A stretch of DNA of 8,722 nt. It comes from Comamonadaceae bacterium (GTDB lineage: Bacteria > Pseudomonadota > Gammaproteobacteria > Burkholderiales > Burkholderiaceae_C). The position numbers and the translations under genes were made by a program. Location of the stretch: positions 1 to 8,722 of the forward strand of contig CANKNK010000059.1 in assembly GCA_947483455.1 (NCBI GenBank). The letters are read 5' to 3'. Shown here in pieces: positions 1 through 6,294 of this stretch. The notes below the pieces were generated by a model. That model did no database searches, was not told where the DNA came from, and saw only the letters and a list, made by a program, of their open reading frames with translations. The stretch's first letter is position 1. Every line of letters begins with the position of its first letter.

Positions 1-55
1 ATGGGCTCTTGGTCAGGCGTTTGTCGGGTGTAAAGCTGCGCTAGGCGAGGAAGGC

Positions 56-1312
56 TTAGCGCTTGATGCGGCGCTCTAGCAAGGCCTTGGCGTCGGCCAG
101 CGCGGTGCGCACGTCCTTGCCCTGGTCCAGCACTTTGTCCAGCTCGGTATTGATGATTTCTTCGGCGATGGGGTCGAGTTTGTGCACATTGACCGCATTG
201 ATTTTTTGTGCCGCTTCGCGCCAAATCAGCCGCGCTTTTTGGCCGCCCAAAAATTCAATCGGCTGGTCAAAGAATGCATCTTTATGCGTTTCGATCAGGG
301 CGGGGAACGCGTCCTGGGATTTGAAGGCGGCCAGTTGCAGCTCTGGCGTGAGCGTCATCATGTAGATAAAGTCTGCGGCCAAGGCTTTGTTCTTGGCGCC
401 TTTGGGAATGCTGTAAAAACTGCCACCCCACGATGCAAAGGCTTTTTCGGGCAATTGGGCCGCGCGCCACAGACCCTTGGTTTCAGGGGCGAGCCAGTTG
501 TTCAGATGGCCGGCCAACCAAGCGCCAGACATTTGGGTAGCAATAGTGCCGCGCTTAAAGCCTTCGGACCATTCGTTGGACCAGGCGCCGATTTTCCCAT
601 CCAGCTTTTGGTCGCGCACTTTTTTCGCCATCTCAAAAGCGCGCACAAAGCGGGGCGAATCGACCAGTACTTTGCCGGTTTTATCGATGTACATGGCCTC
701 GCCGGTTTTCAGGTCGGCGCGGATCATGATGTCTTTAACGTCGCGCGCATGGGCCACCAAGTAAGCGCCGGTGGCGGACTTGATCTTCAGGCCGGAGTTG
801 ACAAAGCTGTCCCAGGACTGGGTCAGGTCGGCTTCTGTCAGGCCCGCTTTTTTCAGGATATCGGTGCGGTACAGCAAGGTACCCGGGCCGATGTCGGTGG
901 GCATCGCCACCAAGGCACCGCCGGTGGACACGCCCTGCGCGTAGGCAAACGGCACGATGCGCGCGCGCTGCGCCTGCATGTTGTAAGGGGCTGCGCCCAG
1001 ATCTTCCAACCCGCCGCCTTCGGCAAAGCGGCCTACATAACCGTACTCCACCACCATCACGTCCGGCAGGTTGGATGAGGTGGACAGGGCCGTGGTCATG
1101 GCAGTGTGGTGGTCAGGAAAAGCCCGGCTGGTGATCTTGACCTCCACGTCCGGGTGCTTTTTCTTGAAGGCCGGAATCGCCGCCTTGGCGATTTCGTCCA
1201 CCGCCGGGAAAGCCGCGATATTGAGCACGGTCTGCCCAAACGCAGCACCCAATCCCGTGGCCAGCCAAAGGAGGGACATTCGTAAAGTGCGGGCAAAGAT
1301 TCGCTGAGCCAT
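56..1312 (-). CDS. Sugar-type ABC transporter substrate-binding protein (family 1, CUT1-like)
   Basis: The 418-residue product is a periplasmic solute-binding protein that should capture a sugar or oligosaccharide and deliver it to an ABC importer. Residues 1-26 form a Sec signal peptide: basic MAQR..R start, hydrophobic LLWLATGLGAAF, likely cleavage near AFG/QT. There is no lipobox. The mature part has family-1 hallmarks: a first strand and helix with PAFKKKHPDVEV (about 47-58), LPDVMVVE (82-89), the GPGTLLYRTDILKKAGL segment (143-159) and the GTIATQMSGAWLAGHL segment (255-270). Length is normal for the family. ATG at 1312 is preceded by a modest AAAAGG ribosome site (1323-1318). The LacI-family gene upstream and the operator at 1381-1396 suggest sugar-inducible expression. 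No permease or ATPase gene lies inside the window; they are expected to the left. Family assignment is firm, but the substrate cannot be read from the sequence. Confidence 0.93.
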   Translation of the reverse strand: MAQRIFARTLRMSLLWLATGLGAAFGQTVLNIAAFPAVDEIAKAAIPAFKKKHPDVEVKITSRAFPDHHTAMTTALSTSSNLPDVMVVEYGYVGRFAEGGGLEDLGAAPYNMQAQRARIVPFAYAQGVSTGGALVAMPTDIGPGTLLYRTDILKKAGLTEADLTQSWDSFVNSGLKIKSATGAYLVAHARDVKDIMIRADLKTGEAMYIDKTGKVLVDSPRFVRAFEMAKKVRDQKLDGKIGAWSNEWSEGFKRGTIATQMSGAWLAGHLNNWLAPETKGLWRAAQLPEKAFASWGGSFYSIPKGAKNKALAADFIYMMTLTPELQLAAFKSQDAFPALIETHKDAFFDQPIEFLGGQKARLIWREAAQKINAVNVHKLDPIAEEIINTELDKVLDQGKDVRTALADAKALLERRIKR

Positions 1313-1364
1313 AGGCGCCTTTTGAAATGGTGGTGGAGAAATAGCCGATAAAGCCGATTTCTAG

Positions 1365-1378
1365 CAGCCAAATGGCTG
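1365..1378. repeat. Inverted repeat in the leader of the binding-protein gene
   Basis: CAGCCA-AA-TGGCTG is a perfect 6-bp inverted repeat around 2 nt. It ends only 2 nt before the operator palindrome at 1381-1396. It would lie in the 5' leader of the minus-strand transcript, followed by two copies of ATCGGCT (minus-strand reading of 1352-1358 and 1343-1349). It may be a secondary protein site or chance; no function can be assigned. Confidence 0.4.
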
Positions 1379-1380
1379 TC

Positions 1381-1396
1381 TTGAAAGCGCTTTCAA
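1381..1396. promoter_or_regulatory. LacI-family operator before the binding-protein gene
   Basis: TTGAAAGCGCTTTCAA is a perfect 16-bp palindrome with the central CG and GAAANCGNTTTC core typical of LacI/GalR-family operators. It lies 69 nt upstream of the binding-protein start and 3 nt downstream of a perfect TATAAT on the same strand. Bound repressor would therefore cover the likely transcription start. The regulator is inferred to be the LacI-family protein encoded next door, because a near-copy precedes that gene too. Confidence 0.85.
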
Positions 1397-1399
1397 CAA

Positions 1400-1405
1400 A
1401 TTATA
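1400..1405 (-). promoter_or_regulatory. -10 element for the binding-protein gene
   Basis: On the minus strand this reads TATAAT, an exact sigma-70 -10 hexamer, immediately before the palindromic operator. No recognisable TTGACA-like -35 is seen 16-18 nt upstream, and there is no TGn extended -10, so the promoter may be weak or activator-assisted. The position of the operator just downstream supports the call. Confidence 0.6.
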
Positions 1406-1444
1406 AGAGCGGGATTTGGGCCTGCGCCCTAGGGTATTCCCGCA

Positions 1445-2497
1445 TCACGCGTGGCGGCTGTCGCTGGAGGCGCGTACCAATAGCGCTGGGGCAGGCAGCT
1501 GCTCGGTGGGGGTATTGCCCGCCAACAGCGCAAGCATTGCGGCAGCAGCCAGACGGCCCAGGTCGTAGGCCGGTTGTTGAATCGTGCTGAGCGGCGGGGT
1601 GGCATACATAGAAGTGGGCAAATCGTCAAAGCCGATCAGGGCGACGTCTTGCGGAACGCGCAAGCCGCTTTGAAACAAGCCCAGCGCCGCGCCCGAGGCC
1701 ATCTGGTCATTCGACGCAAAGATGGCGCTAAAAGGCAGGCCTTGTTGCACAAGATAGTGGGCCGCCTCCAGGCCGCTGACCTCGTGGTACTGACCGGGCA
1801 CCACCAGGCGCGGGTCAAACGCGATCTTCGCCTCGGCCAGCGCATAGCGGTAGCCACGCATGCGCTCTGCCGCGTCCGGGTGCTCACCGGCGCCGGCGAT
1901 AAATGCAATCTGCCGGTGGCCTTGGGCAATCAAATGCTCGGTAGCCATGCGTCCGCCGTTGAAATTGTCGAAATTGAGCGAGTAGAGCTGCGGACCACGC
2001 AAGTCACGCCCGGTCACCACCATAGGCAATGCCTGGGCACAAGCCTCCAGTGCGGCATCGGACAAGCGCGGCATTAGCACCACAATGCCGTCCACACGCC
2101 GCGAGCGCAGCACATCTAGGCAGCGGGCCTCGGCTGCCGGGTCCCAATGTGCGCTCATAAAGAGAGGGCTGTAACCGGCAGGGTCTAAGGCGTCTTCAAT
2201 ACCGCGCAATGCAGCACCGTAAAACGGGCTGTCTATGGCCTGGGTGACAACGCCGATGCTGAAAGTCTTGCCGCCGGCCAATCCTCGGGCCAAGGGGTTG
2301 GGCACAAAACCCAATGCTTGCGTGGCATCCATCACCGCCTGGCGCTTGGCTTCACTGACCACGGCCGTGCCATTCAATATGCGCGACACCGTGCTGGGCG
2401 ATACGCCTGCGCGCTTGGCCACCATTTCCAAGGTCACCGTCACCCGTTCGGGCGCATCCAAGGCAGTAGATGGTGGTGACGGTGTTTTATTTTTCAT
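1445..2497 (-). CDS. LacI/GalR-family transcriptional repressor
   Basis: The 350-residue product has the full LacI architecture. The N-terminal helix-turn-helix is at about 22-43 (TLEMVAKRAGVSPSTVSRIL, then NG). The hinge helix at 67-73 (NPLARGL) inserts in the minor groove at the central CG of operators. The periplasmic-binding-protein-like effector domain runs from about 78 to 345 (SIGVVTQAIDSPFYG, RVDGIVVLMPR, IFASNDQMASGAALGL, DVALIGFDDLP). A sugar or sugar derivative is the expected ligand. A roughly 19-residue extension precedes the HTH. ATG at 2497 has no good Shine-Dalgarno, and GTG codons at V19 or V21 are possible alternative starts. It sits 132 nt upstream of the binding-protein gene on the same strand. 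Operators before both genes suggest it represses the transporter and itself. I see no T-tailed terminator after it, so read-through into the transport gene is possible. Confidence 0.95.
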   Translation of the reverse strand: MKNKTPSPPSTALDAPERVTVTLEMVAKRAGVSPSTVSRILNGTAVVSEAKRQAVMDATQALGFVPNPLARGLAGGKTFSIGVVTQAIDSPFYGAALRGIEDALDPAGYSPLFMSAHWDPAAEARCLDVLRSRRVDGIVVLMPRLSDAALEACAQALPMVVTGRDLRGPQLYSLNFDNFNGGRMATEHLIAQGHRQIAFIAGAGEHPDAAERMRGYRYALAEAKIAFDPRLVVPGQYHEVSGLEAAHYLVQQGLPFSAIFASNDQMASGAALGLFQSGLRVPQDVALIGFDDLPTSMYATPPLSTIQQPAYDLGRLAAAAMLALLAGNTPTEQLPAPALLVRASSDSRHA

Positions 2498-2541
2498 GCA
2501 CTTGTTGAAATAGCGACCTCAAATAAAGGCTTATCGCATTC

Positions 2542-2557
2542 TTGAAACCGCTTTCTA
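2542..2557. promoter_or_regulatory. LacI-family operator before the repressor gene (autoregulatory)
   Basis: TTGAAACCGCTTTCTA carries the core GAAACCGCTTTC, one base different from the perfect palindrome at 1381-1396. Over 18 bases (TC plus the 16-mer) the two sites agree at 16 positions. It lies 45 nt upstream of the repressor start and abuts a TATGAT -10 on the minus strand, giving nearly the same layout as the transporter promoter. It also lies between the repressor and the divergent GspC-like gene. Confidence 0.75.
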
Positions 2558-2562
2558 TCATA
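2557..2562 (-). promoter_or_regulatory. -10 element for the LacI-family gene
   Basis: The minus strand reads TATGAT, one mismatch from consensus, overlapping the edge of the operator at 2542-2557. No clear -35 hexamer is visible at 16-18 nt. The call rests mainly on the arrangement shared with the promoter at 1400-1405. Confidence 0.45.
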
Positions 2563-2626
2563 CCGCTATGTGATAAACGACCCTGGTTGAGGCGTGCTGC
2601 GCACTGATTTCCCGGATAATCCGCGC

Positions 2627-3070
2627 ATGCAATGGAGTGTGTTTCAAACCTGGTGGATCCGAGCTGTCACATTTCTAGTGGCCGTGCTGGTCAGTGGCAG
2701 CGCCGTCTGGTGGGGATTGACCTTGAGCAATTCCGCGCCTTGGCAGCCTTCGGTGTCGGCCGCACCGCCTGTGCAATTGGATGTGGCTTTGCTGGCGCAG
2801 GCCTTGGGCGCCGGGGCCGCGACTGCGCTCCCAGTGCCTGCCGCTGCGCCCTTGGCAATTCAATTGCTAGGCGTAGTAAGTGGTGCCGACGGCAAAGGCC
2901 ATGCGTTGCTGGCGGTCGGCGATGCACCGCCCAAGACCTATAAAGTGGGAAGCGCGCTGGGAGAGGGGCTGTATTTGCAATCCGTGGGTCCACGCAGCGC
3001 GCAAGTGGGCGCGGACATGAAGGGGCCAGCACGGCAGGTGCTGGAATTACCGCCCTTGAGCAAGCCCTAG
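2627..3070 (+). CDS. GspC-like type II secretion protein, membrane anchor plus HR domain only
   Basis: From ATG at 2627 the product has 147 residues; a GTG at 2594 would add 11. I prefer the ATG because the GTG has a GAGG only one base before it, although the ATG also lacks a clear ribosome site. Layout: short cytoplasmic start, one membrane helix at about 11-30 (AVTFLVAVLVSGSAVWWGL), an Ala/Pro-rich linker to about 75, then an HR-type beta domain (about 78-143) with LAIQLLGVVSG, HALLAVGD, KTYKVGSALGEGLYLQSVGP and QVLELP. In GspC this domain contacts the secretin GspD from the inner membrane. Typical GspC proteins are about 270-300 residues with a C-terminal PDZ or coiled-coil part, which is absent here. 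No gspD or other secretion gene is in the window. It is divergent from lacI and 121 nt before pntAA. Confidence 0.72.
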   Translation: MQWSVFQTWWIRAVTFLVAVLVSGSAVWWGLTLSNSAPWQPSVSAAPPVQLDVALLAQALGAGAATALPVPAAAPLAIQLLGVVSGADGKGHALLAVGDAPPKTYKVGSALGEGLYLQSVGPRSAQVGADMKGPARQVLELPPLSKP

Positions 3071-3106
3071 GCCAGTGATCCGTTTACTTTTATCCCACGG
3101 ACAAGG

Positions 3107-3132
3107 GGCGCCTAAGGCGACGCCATGGCGCC
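3107..3132. repeat. Cluster of GC-rich inverted repeats before pntAA
   Basis: Between the GspC-like gene and pntAA, two GGCGCC hexamers (3107-3112 and 3127-3132) flank GGCG-A-CGCC (3116-3124) and the palindrome CGCCATGGCG (3121-3130). These could form alternative hairpins. There is no T-tract after them, so it is not a standard Rho-independent terminator. Confidence 0.35.
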
Positions 3133-3177
3133 GGGCATTAATCAGTTAAGCTCACAATCGACAAATATTTGCTATTC

Positions 3178-3184
3178 AGAGGAG
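3178..3184 (+). promoter_or_regulatory. Ribosome binding site of pntAA
   Basis: AGAGGAG lies 7 nt before the ATG at 3192 and is a strong Shine-Dalgarno sequence. It fixes this start over in-frame alternatives and agrees with the conserved family N-terminus [10 protein letters not shown] could not identify a convincing promoter in the 121 nt upstream. Confidence 0.8.
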
Positions 3185-3191
3185 TGTTTTC

Positions 3192-4322
3192 ATGCACATA
3201 GGCGTCCCCGCCGAAACCGTTGCCGGCGAGACCCGGGTGGCGGCGACCCCGGAAACAGTCAAAAAAATCATCGCCCAAGGCCACACGGTCGCGGTGCAAT
3301 CCGGTGCCGGTGTGGCTGCCAGCGTGACCGATGCGGCCTATGAGGCCGTGGGCGCGCAGATCACCGACGCAGCTGGTGCTTTGGGTGCCGAACTGGTGCT
3401 TAAAGTGCGCGCACCGACCGGCGCGGAGTTGCCGCACATGAAACCCGGCAGCGCACTCGTGGGCATGCTCAACCCCTTTGATGCAGAAGGCTTGCAGCAC
3501 ATTGCCGCCGCAGGGCTGACCAGCTTTGCACTTGAAGCCGCACCGCGCACCACGCGCGCGCAAAGCATGGATGTCTTGTCCTCGCAGGCCAATATCGCAG
3601 GTTACAAAGCCGTGATGATGGCGGCCGACAAATACCAGCGCTTTTTCCCCATGTTGATGACTGCGGCCGGAACCGTCAAGGCCGCGCGCGTCGTCATTTT
3701 GGGCGTGGGCGTAGCAGGTTTGCAGGCGATTGCCACCGCCAAGCGCTTGGGGGCAGTGATCGAAGCCTCGGATGTACGCCCCAGCGTGAAAGAACAAGTG
3801 GAGTCACTTGGTGCCAAGTTCATTGATGTGCCCTATGAAACCGCCGAAGAAAAAGAAGCTGCCGAAGGCGTGGGCGGTTACGCCCGGCCCATGCCGCCAA
3901 GTTGGCTGGAGCGCCAGAAAATTGAGGTAGCCAAGCGGGTAGCCCAGGCCGACGCGGTCATCTCAACCGCCCTGATCCCAGGCCGCGCCGCGCCGGTGCT
4001 CATCACCGAGGACATGGTCAAGAGCATGAAACCGGGCTCGGTCATCATCGACCTGGCGGCCGGTAAAGGCGCCAATGGCCTAGGGGGCAACTGCCCCTTG
4101 AGCGAAGCCGATCGCACGGTCATCAAGCATGGCGTCACCTTGGTGGGCGACACCAATTTGCCCGCACTGGTGGCCGCGGACGCCTCTGCGCTGTATGCGC
4201 GCAATGTGCTGGACTTTTTGAAGCTGGTGTTACCCAAGGACAAGGGCTTCACGGTTGACATGGAAGACGACATCGTGGCGGCCTGCCTTATGACGCAGGG
4301 CGGCGAAGTCAAAAGGAAATAA
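3192..4322 (+). CDS. pntAA: NAD(P) transhydrogenase subunit alpha part 1 (NAD(H)-binding domain I)
   Basis: The 376-residue cytoplasmic subunit binds NAD(H) and exchanges hydride with NADP(H) bound on PntB, powered by proton entry. Evidence: start GVPAET (4-9) with GETRVAATP (12-20); the mobile-loop segment [20 protein letters not shown] (122-141); the Rossmann glycine motif GVGVAGLQA (171-179) with VIEASDVR (189-196) ending the second strand; [16 protein letters not shown] (257-272), [13 protein letters not shown] (287-299) and GDTNLP (319-324). Length fits the separate alpha-1 subunit of three-gene systems such as Rhodospirillum rubrum, and the protein ends before any membrane segment. It is the first gene of the pnt operon; the TAA stop is 2 nt before pntAB. 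No residue looks disrupted. Confidence 0.97.
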   Translation: MHIGVPAETVAGETRVAATPETVKKIIAQGHTVAVQSGAGVAASVTDAAYEAVGAQITDAAGALGAELVLKVRAPTGAELPHMKPGSALVGMLNPFDAEGLQHIAAAGLTSFALEAAPRTTRAQSMDVLSSQANIAGYKAVMMAADKYQRFFPMLMTAAGTVKAARVVILGVGVAGLQAIATAKRLGAVIEASDVRPSVKEQVESLGAKFIDVPYETAEEKEAAEGVGGYARPMPPSWLERQKIEVAKRVAQADAVISTALIPGRAAPVLITEDMVKSMKPGSVIIDLAAGKGANGLGGNCPLSEADRTVIKHGVTLVGDTNLPALVAADASALYARNVLDFLKLVLPKDKGFTVDMEDDIVAACLMTQGGEVKRK

Positions 4323-4324
4323 AC

Positions 4325-4627
4325 ATGGACCACACCACCACCAACCTCATTATTTTCGTGCTGGCGATTTACGTCGGCTACCACGTCGTCTGGAACGTCA
4401 CCCCCGCTTTGCACACGCCGCTGATGGCGGTGACCAATGCGGTCTCGGCCATCATCATCGTCGGCGCCATGCTGGCAGCGGCACTCACGGTCACGCCGCT
4501 GGGTAAAACCATGGGCGTGCTGGCCGTGGCGTTAGCCGCAGTCAATGTGTTTGGCGGCTTTTTGGTCACTCGGCGCATGCTCGAGATGTTCAAGAAAAAA
4601 GCGCCCAAGGCAGGAGCTGACAAATGA
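4325..4627 (+). CDS. pntAB: NAD(P) transhydrogenase subunit alpha part 2 (membrane domain)
   Basis: This 100-residue inner-membrane subunit supplies the alpha part of the proton-conducting domain II. Three membrane helices are visible at about 7-24, 40-57 and 63-82. The conserved family stretch [19 protein letters not shown] (25-43) and [14 protein letters not shown] (76-89) identify it clearly. In E. coli this region is the C-terminal part of PntA; here it is a separate gene, as in many proteobacteria. AAGGA at 4313-4317, inside the end of pntAA, lies 7 nt before the ATG. The stop overlaps the pntB start as ATGA, indicating translational coupling. A basic tail ([11 protein letters not shown]) follows the last helix. 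Confidence 0.96.
   Translation: MDHTTTNLIIFVLAIYVGYHVVWNVTPALHTPLMAVTNAVSAIIIVGAMLAAALTVTPLGKTMGVLAVALAAVNVFGGFLVTRRMLEMFKKKAPKAGADK
4612..4616 (+). promoter_or_regulatory. Ribosome binding site of pntB
   Basis: AGGAG lies within the end of pntAB, 7 nt before the pntB ATG at 4624. It supports that start and the ATGA overlap. Confidence 0.75.
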
Positions 4628-6054
4628 GCATGAACCTCGTTGTACTGCTGTACCTGGTCGCCAGCATTTGCTTTATCCAAGCCTTGAAAGGCTTGTCGCA
4701 TCCGACCACTTCGATTCGCGGCAATCTCTTTGGCATGAGTGGCATGGCTATTGCCGTGCTGACCACGGCAGCGCTAATTGTTAATCTGGCCGGCCATGCG
4801 GACGGACTGGGCTGGGTGCTGCTCGGTCTGGTAATCGGCGGTGGCGCCGGCGCCGTCATGGCGCAGCGGGTCGAGATGACCAAGATGCCCGAATTGGTCG
4901 CCTTTATGCACAGCATGATCGGCTTGGCGGCAGTGTTCATCGCGGTCGCAGCCGTGGTCGAACCTGCTGCGTTTGGCATCGTGGCACAAGGCATGGGCAC
5001 GCTAGACATTCCCAACGGTAACCGCCTCGAGTTGTTCTTAGGTGCAGCCATCGGCGCCATCACCTTCAGCGGTTCGGTCATTGCGTTTGGCAAGTTGTCA
5101 GGCAAATATAAATTCCGTTTATTCCAAGGCGCGCCGGTGGTGTTTGCAGGTCAGCATATGTTGAACCTGGCCATCGGCTTGGCGACCGCCGGTTTGGGCG
5201 TGTACTTCATGGTCACTGGCGACTGGAATGCGTTTTTGCTGATGCTGGCACTGTCTTTTGTTCTGGGCGTGCTCATCATCATCCCGATTGGCGGCGCCGA
5301 CATGCCGGTGGTGGTGTCCATGCTCAACAGCTACTCCGGCTGGGCAGCGGCGGGCATCGGGTTTAGCTTGAACAACAGCATGCTGATTATTGCGGGCAGC
5401 TTGGTGGGCTCCTCTGGCGCCATCTTGTCTTACATCATGTGCAAAGCCATGAACCGCTCCTTCTTTAACGTGATCCTGGGTGGATTTGGCGGCGAGGCAG
5501 GTGCAGCGGCTACCGGCAGCACCGAGCAACGCCCTGTGAAAAGCGGTAGCGCGGATGACGCCGCCTTTATTTTGGGCAACGCCGAAACCGTGGTCATCGT
5601 GCCCGGTTATGGCTTGGCAGTCGCACGCGCGCAGCATGCAGTAAAGGAGCTCGCTGAAAAGCTGATCCACAAAGGCATCACGGTGAAGTACGCCATCCAC
5701 CCGGTGGCAGGTCGTATGCCGGGCCACATGAATGTCTTGCTGGCGGAGGCCGAAGTGCCCTACGACCAGGTGTTCGAAATGGAAGACATCAATGGGGAAT
5801 TCGGCCAGGTCGATGTGGCCATCGTCTTGGGCGCCAACGACGTGGTCAACCCAGCGGCGATGATCAAGGGCAGCGCCATCTACGGCATGCCGATTCTGGA
5901 AGCCTACAAAGCCAAAACCATCATCGTCAACAAACGCTCCATGGCTGCGGGCTACGCTGGCCTCGACAATGAGTTGTTCTACATGGACAAAACCATGATG
6001 GTGTTTGGCGATGCCAAGAAGGTGGTGGAAGACATGGTCAAGGCGGTGGAGTAA
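4624..6054 (+). CDS. pntB: NAD(P) transhydrogenase subunit beta
   Basis: The 476-residue inner-membrane subunit completes the proton channel and carries the NADP(H)-binding domain III. The N-terminal two-thirds hold about nine hydrophobic helices (roughly 4-20 to 250-272). FMHSMIG contains His96, which corresponds by context to the channel histidine of the E. coli beta subunit. [20 protein letters not shown] (223-242) is another signature. After a linker, domain III starts near 310 and shows [16 protein letters not shown] (325-340) for the dinucleotide, [18 protein letters not shown] (359-376), [10 protein letters not shown] (403-412), and VNKRSM (435-440) for the NADP 2'-phosphate, followed by [10 protein letters not shown] (443-452). 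It overlaps pntAB by 4 nt and ends the operon. Complete and unremarkable; likely role is NADPH supply at the expense of the proton gradient. Confidence 0.97.
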   Translation: MSMNLVVLLYLVASICFIQALKGLSHPTTSIRGNLFGMSGMAIAVLTTAALIVNLAGHADGLGWVLLGLVIGGGAGAVMAQRVEMTKMPELVAFMHSMIGLAAVFIAVAAVVEPAAFGIVAQGMGTLDIPNGNRLELFLGAAIGAITFSGSVIAFGKLSGKYKFRLFQGAPVVFAGQHMLNLAIGLATAGLGVYFMVTGDWNAFLLMLALSFVLGVLIIIPIGGADMPVVVSMLNSYSGWAAAGIGFSLNNSMLIIAGSLVGSSGAILSYIMCKAMNRSFFNVILGGFGGEAGAAATGSTEQRPVKSGSADDAAFILGNAETVVIVPGYGLAVARAQHAVKELAEKLIHKGITVKYAIHPVAGRMPGHMNVLLAEAEVPYDQVFEMEDINGEFGQVDVAIVLGANDVVNPAAMIKGSAIYGMPILEAYKAKTIIVNKRSMAAGYAGLDNELFYMDKTMMVFGDAKKVVEDMVKAVE

Positions 6055-6072
6055 GCCATCTGGCTACGAGGC

Positions 6073-6088
6073 CCCAGCTGCTGGGTTT
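6073..6088 (+). terminator. Weak candidate terminator after pntB
   Basis: CCCAG-CTG-CTGGG followed by TTT starts 18 nt after the pntB stop. The 5-bp stem and 3-T tail are short for an intrinsic terminator, so this is only a candidate. No better hairpin with a T-tract was seen in the 240-nt gap. Confidence 0.25.
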
Positions 6089-6259
6089 ACCCATTGGTGG
6101 CGTAAAACAAAGTGCGACTGCTTGCGCCGTCTGCGCGATGGGATTTTTGTCCTGTCGCGCCATAAAGCTTAGGCAACTTCTGCCGATGTCTTCCAATGTA
6201 CGCCCATGATTGCAGCTATGCCCGGACGGGCGCCCGCAGAATCGGCTCACCCACCACCA

Positions 6260-6280
6260 TTGCGCGCACACATAGCGCAA
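6260..6280. repeat. Inverted repeat just upstream of the lipoprotein gene
   Basis: TTGCGC and GCGCAA form a perfect 6-bp inverted repeat around 9 nt, ending 14 nt before the lipoprotein ATG. It lies where a ribosome site or operator would be. The 240-nt gap also holds the palindrome CGGGCGCCCG (6227-6236). I could identify neither a clear promoter nor a clear Shine-Dalgarno here. Confidence 0.4.
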
Positions 6281-6294
6281 CAAACTGGCACTAG

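Noticed and set aside
182..1078. A 298-codon open frame on the plus strand opposite the binding-protein gene.
   Set aside because: It is antisense to a clear family-1 binding protein, its translation has no recognisable motif, and long antisense frames are expected in GC-rich genes.
1418..1434. Short palindromes (GGGC..GCCC and CCCTAGGG) after the LacI-family gene, considered as a terminator.
   Set aside because: The stems are only about 4 bp and no T-tract follows on the minus strand.
1574..2077. A 167-codon plus-strand frame opposite the LacI-family gene.
   Set aside because: It is antisense to a well-supported repressor gene, with an Arg/His-rich composition and no family features.
2531..2577. 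TTATCGCA...TGTGATAA flanking the second operator, considered as a second regulator site.
   Set aside because: There is one mismatch and a 31-nt gap, and no matching pair is seen around the first operator, so chance is likely.
3125..3343. A 72-codon plus-strand frame running into the start of pntAA.
   Set aside because: It is Arg-rich, overlaps pntAA in another frame, and lacks a ribosome site, while pntAA has a strong one.
3138..3797. A 219-codon minus-strand frame opposite pntAA.
   Set aside because: It is a His/Gly/Cys-rich translation typical of antisense shadow; pntAA is unambiguous.
5119..5727. A 202-codon minus-strand frame opposite pntB.
   Set aside because: It is a His-rich shadow frame without conserved motifs and lies opposite highly conserved pntB codons.
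6038..6283. An 81-codon minus-strand frame covering the gap after pntB.
   Set aside because: The composition (many Trp, Cys, Pro) does not look like a folded protein. There is no clear ribosome site and it overlaps the end of pntB. I treat the gap as non-coding.
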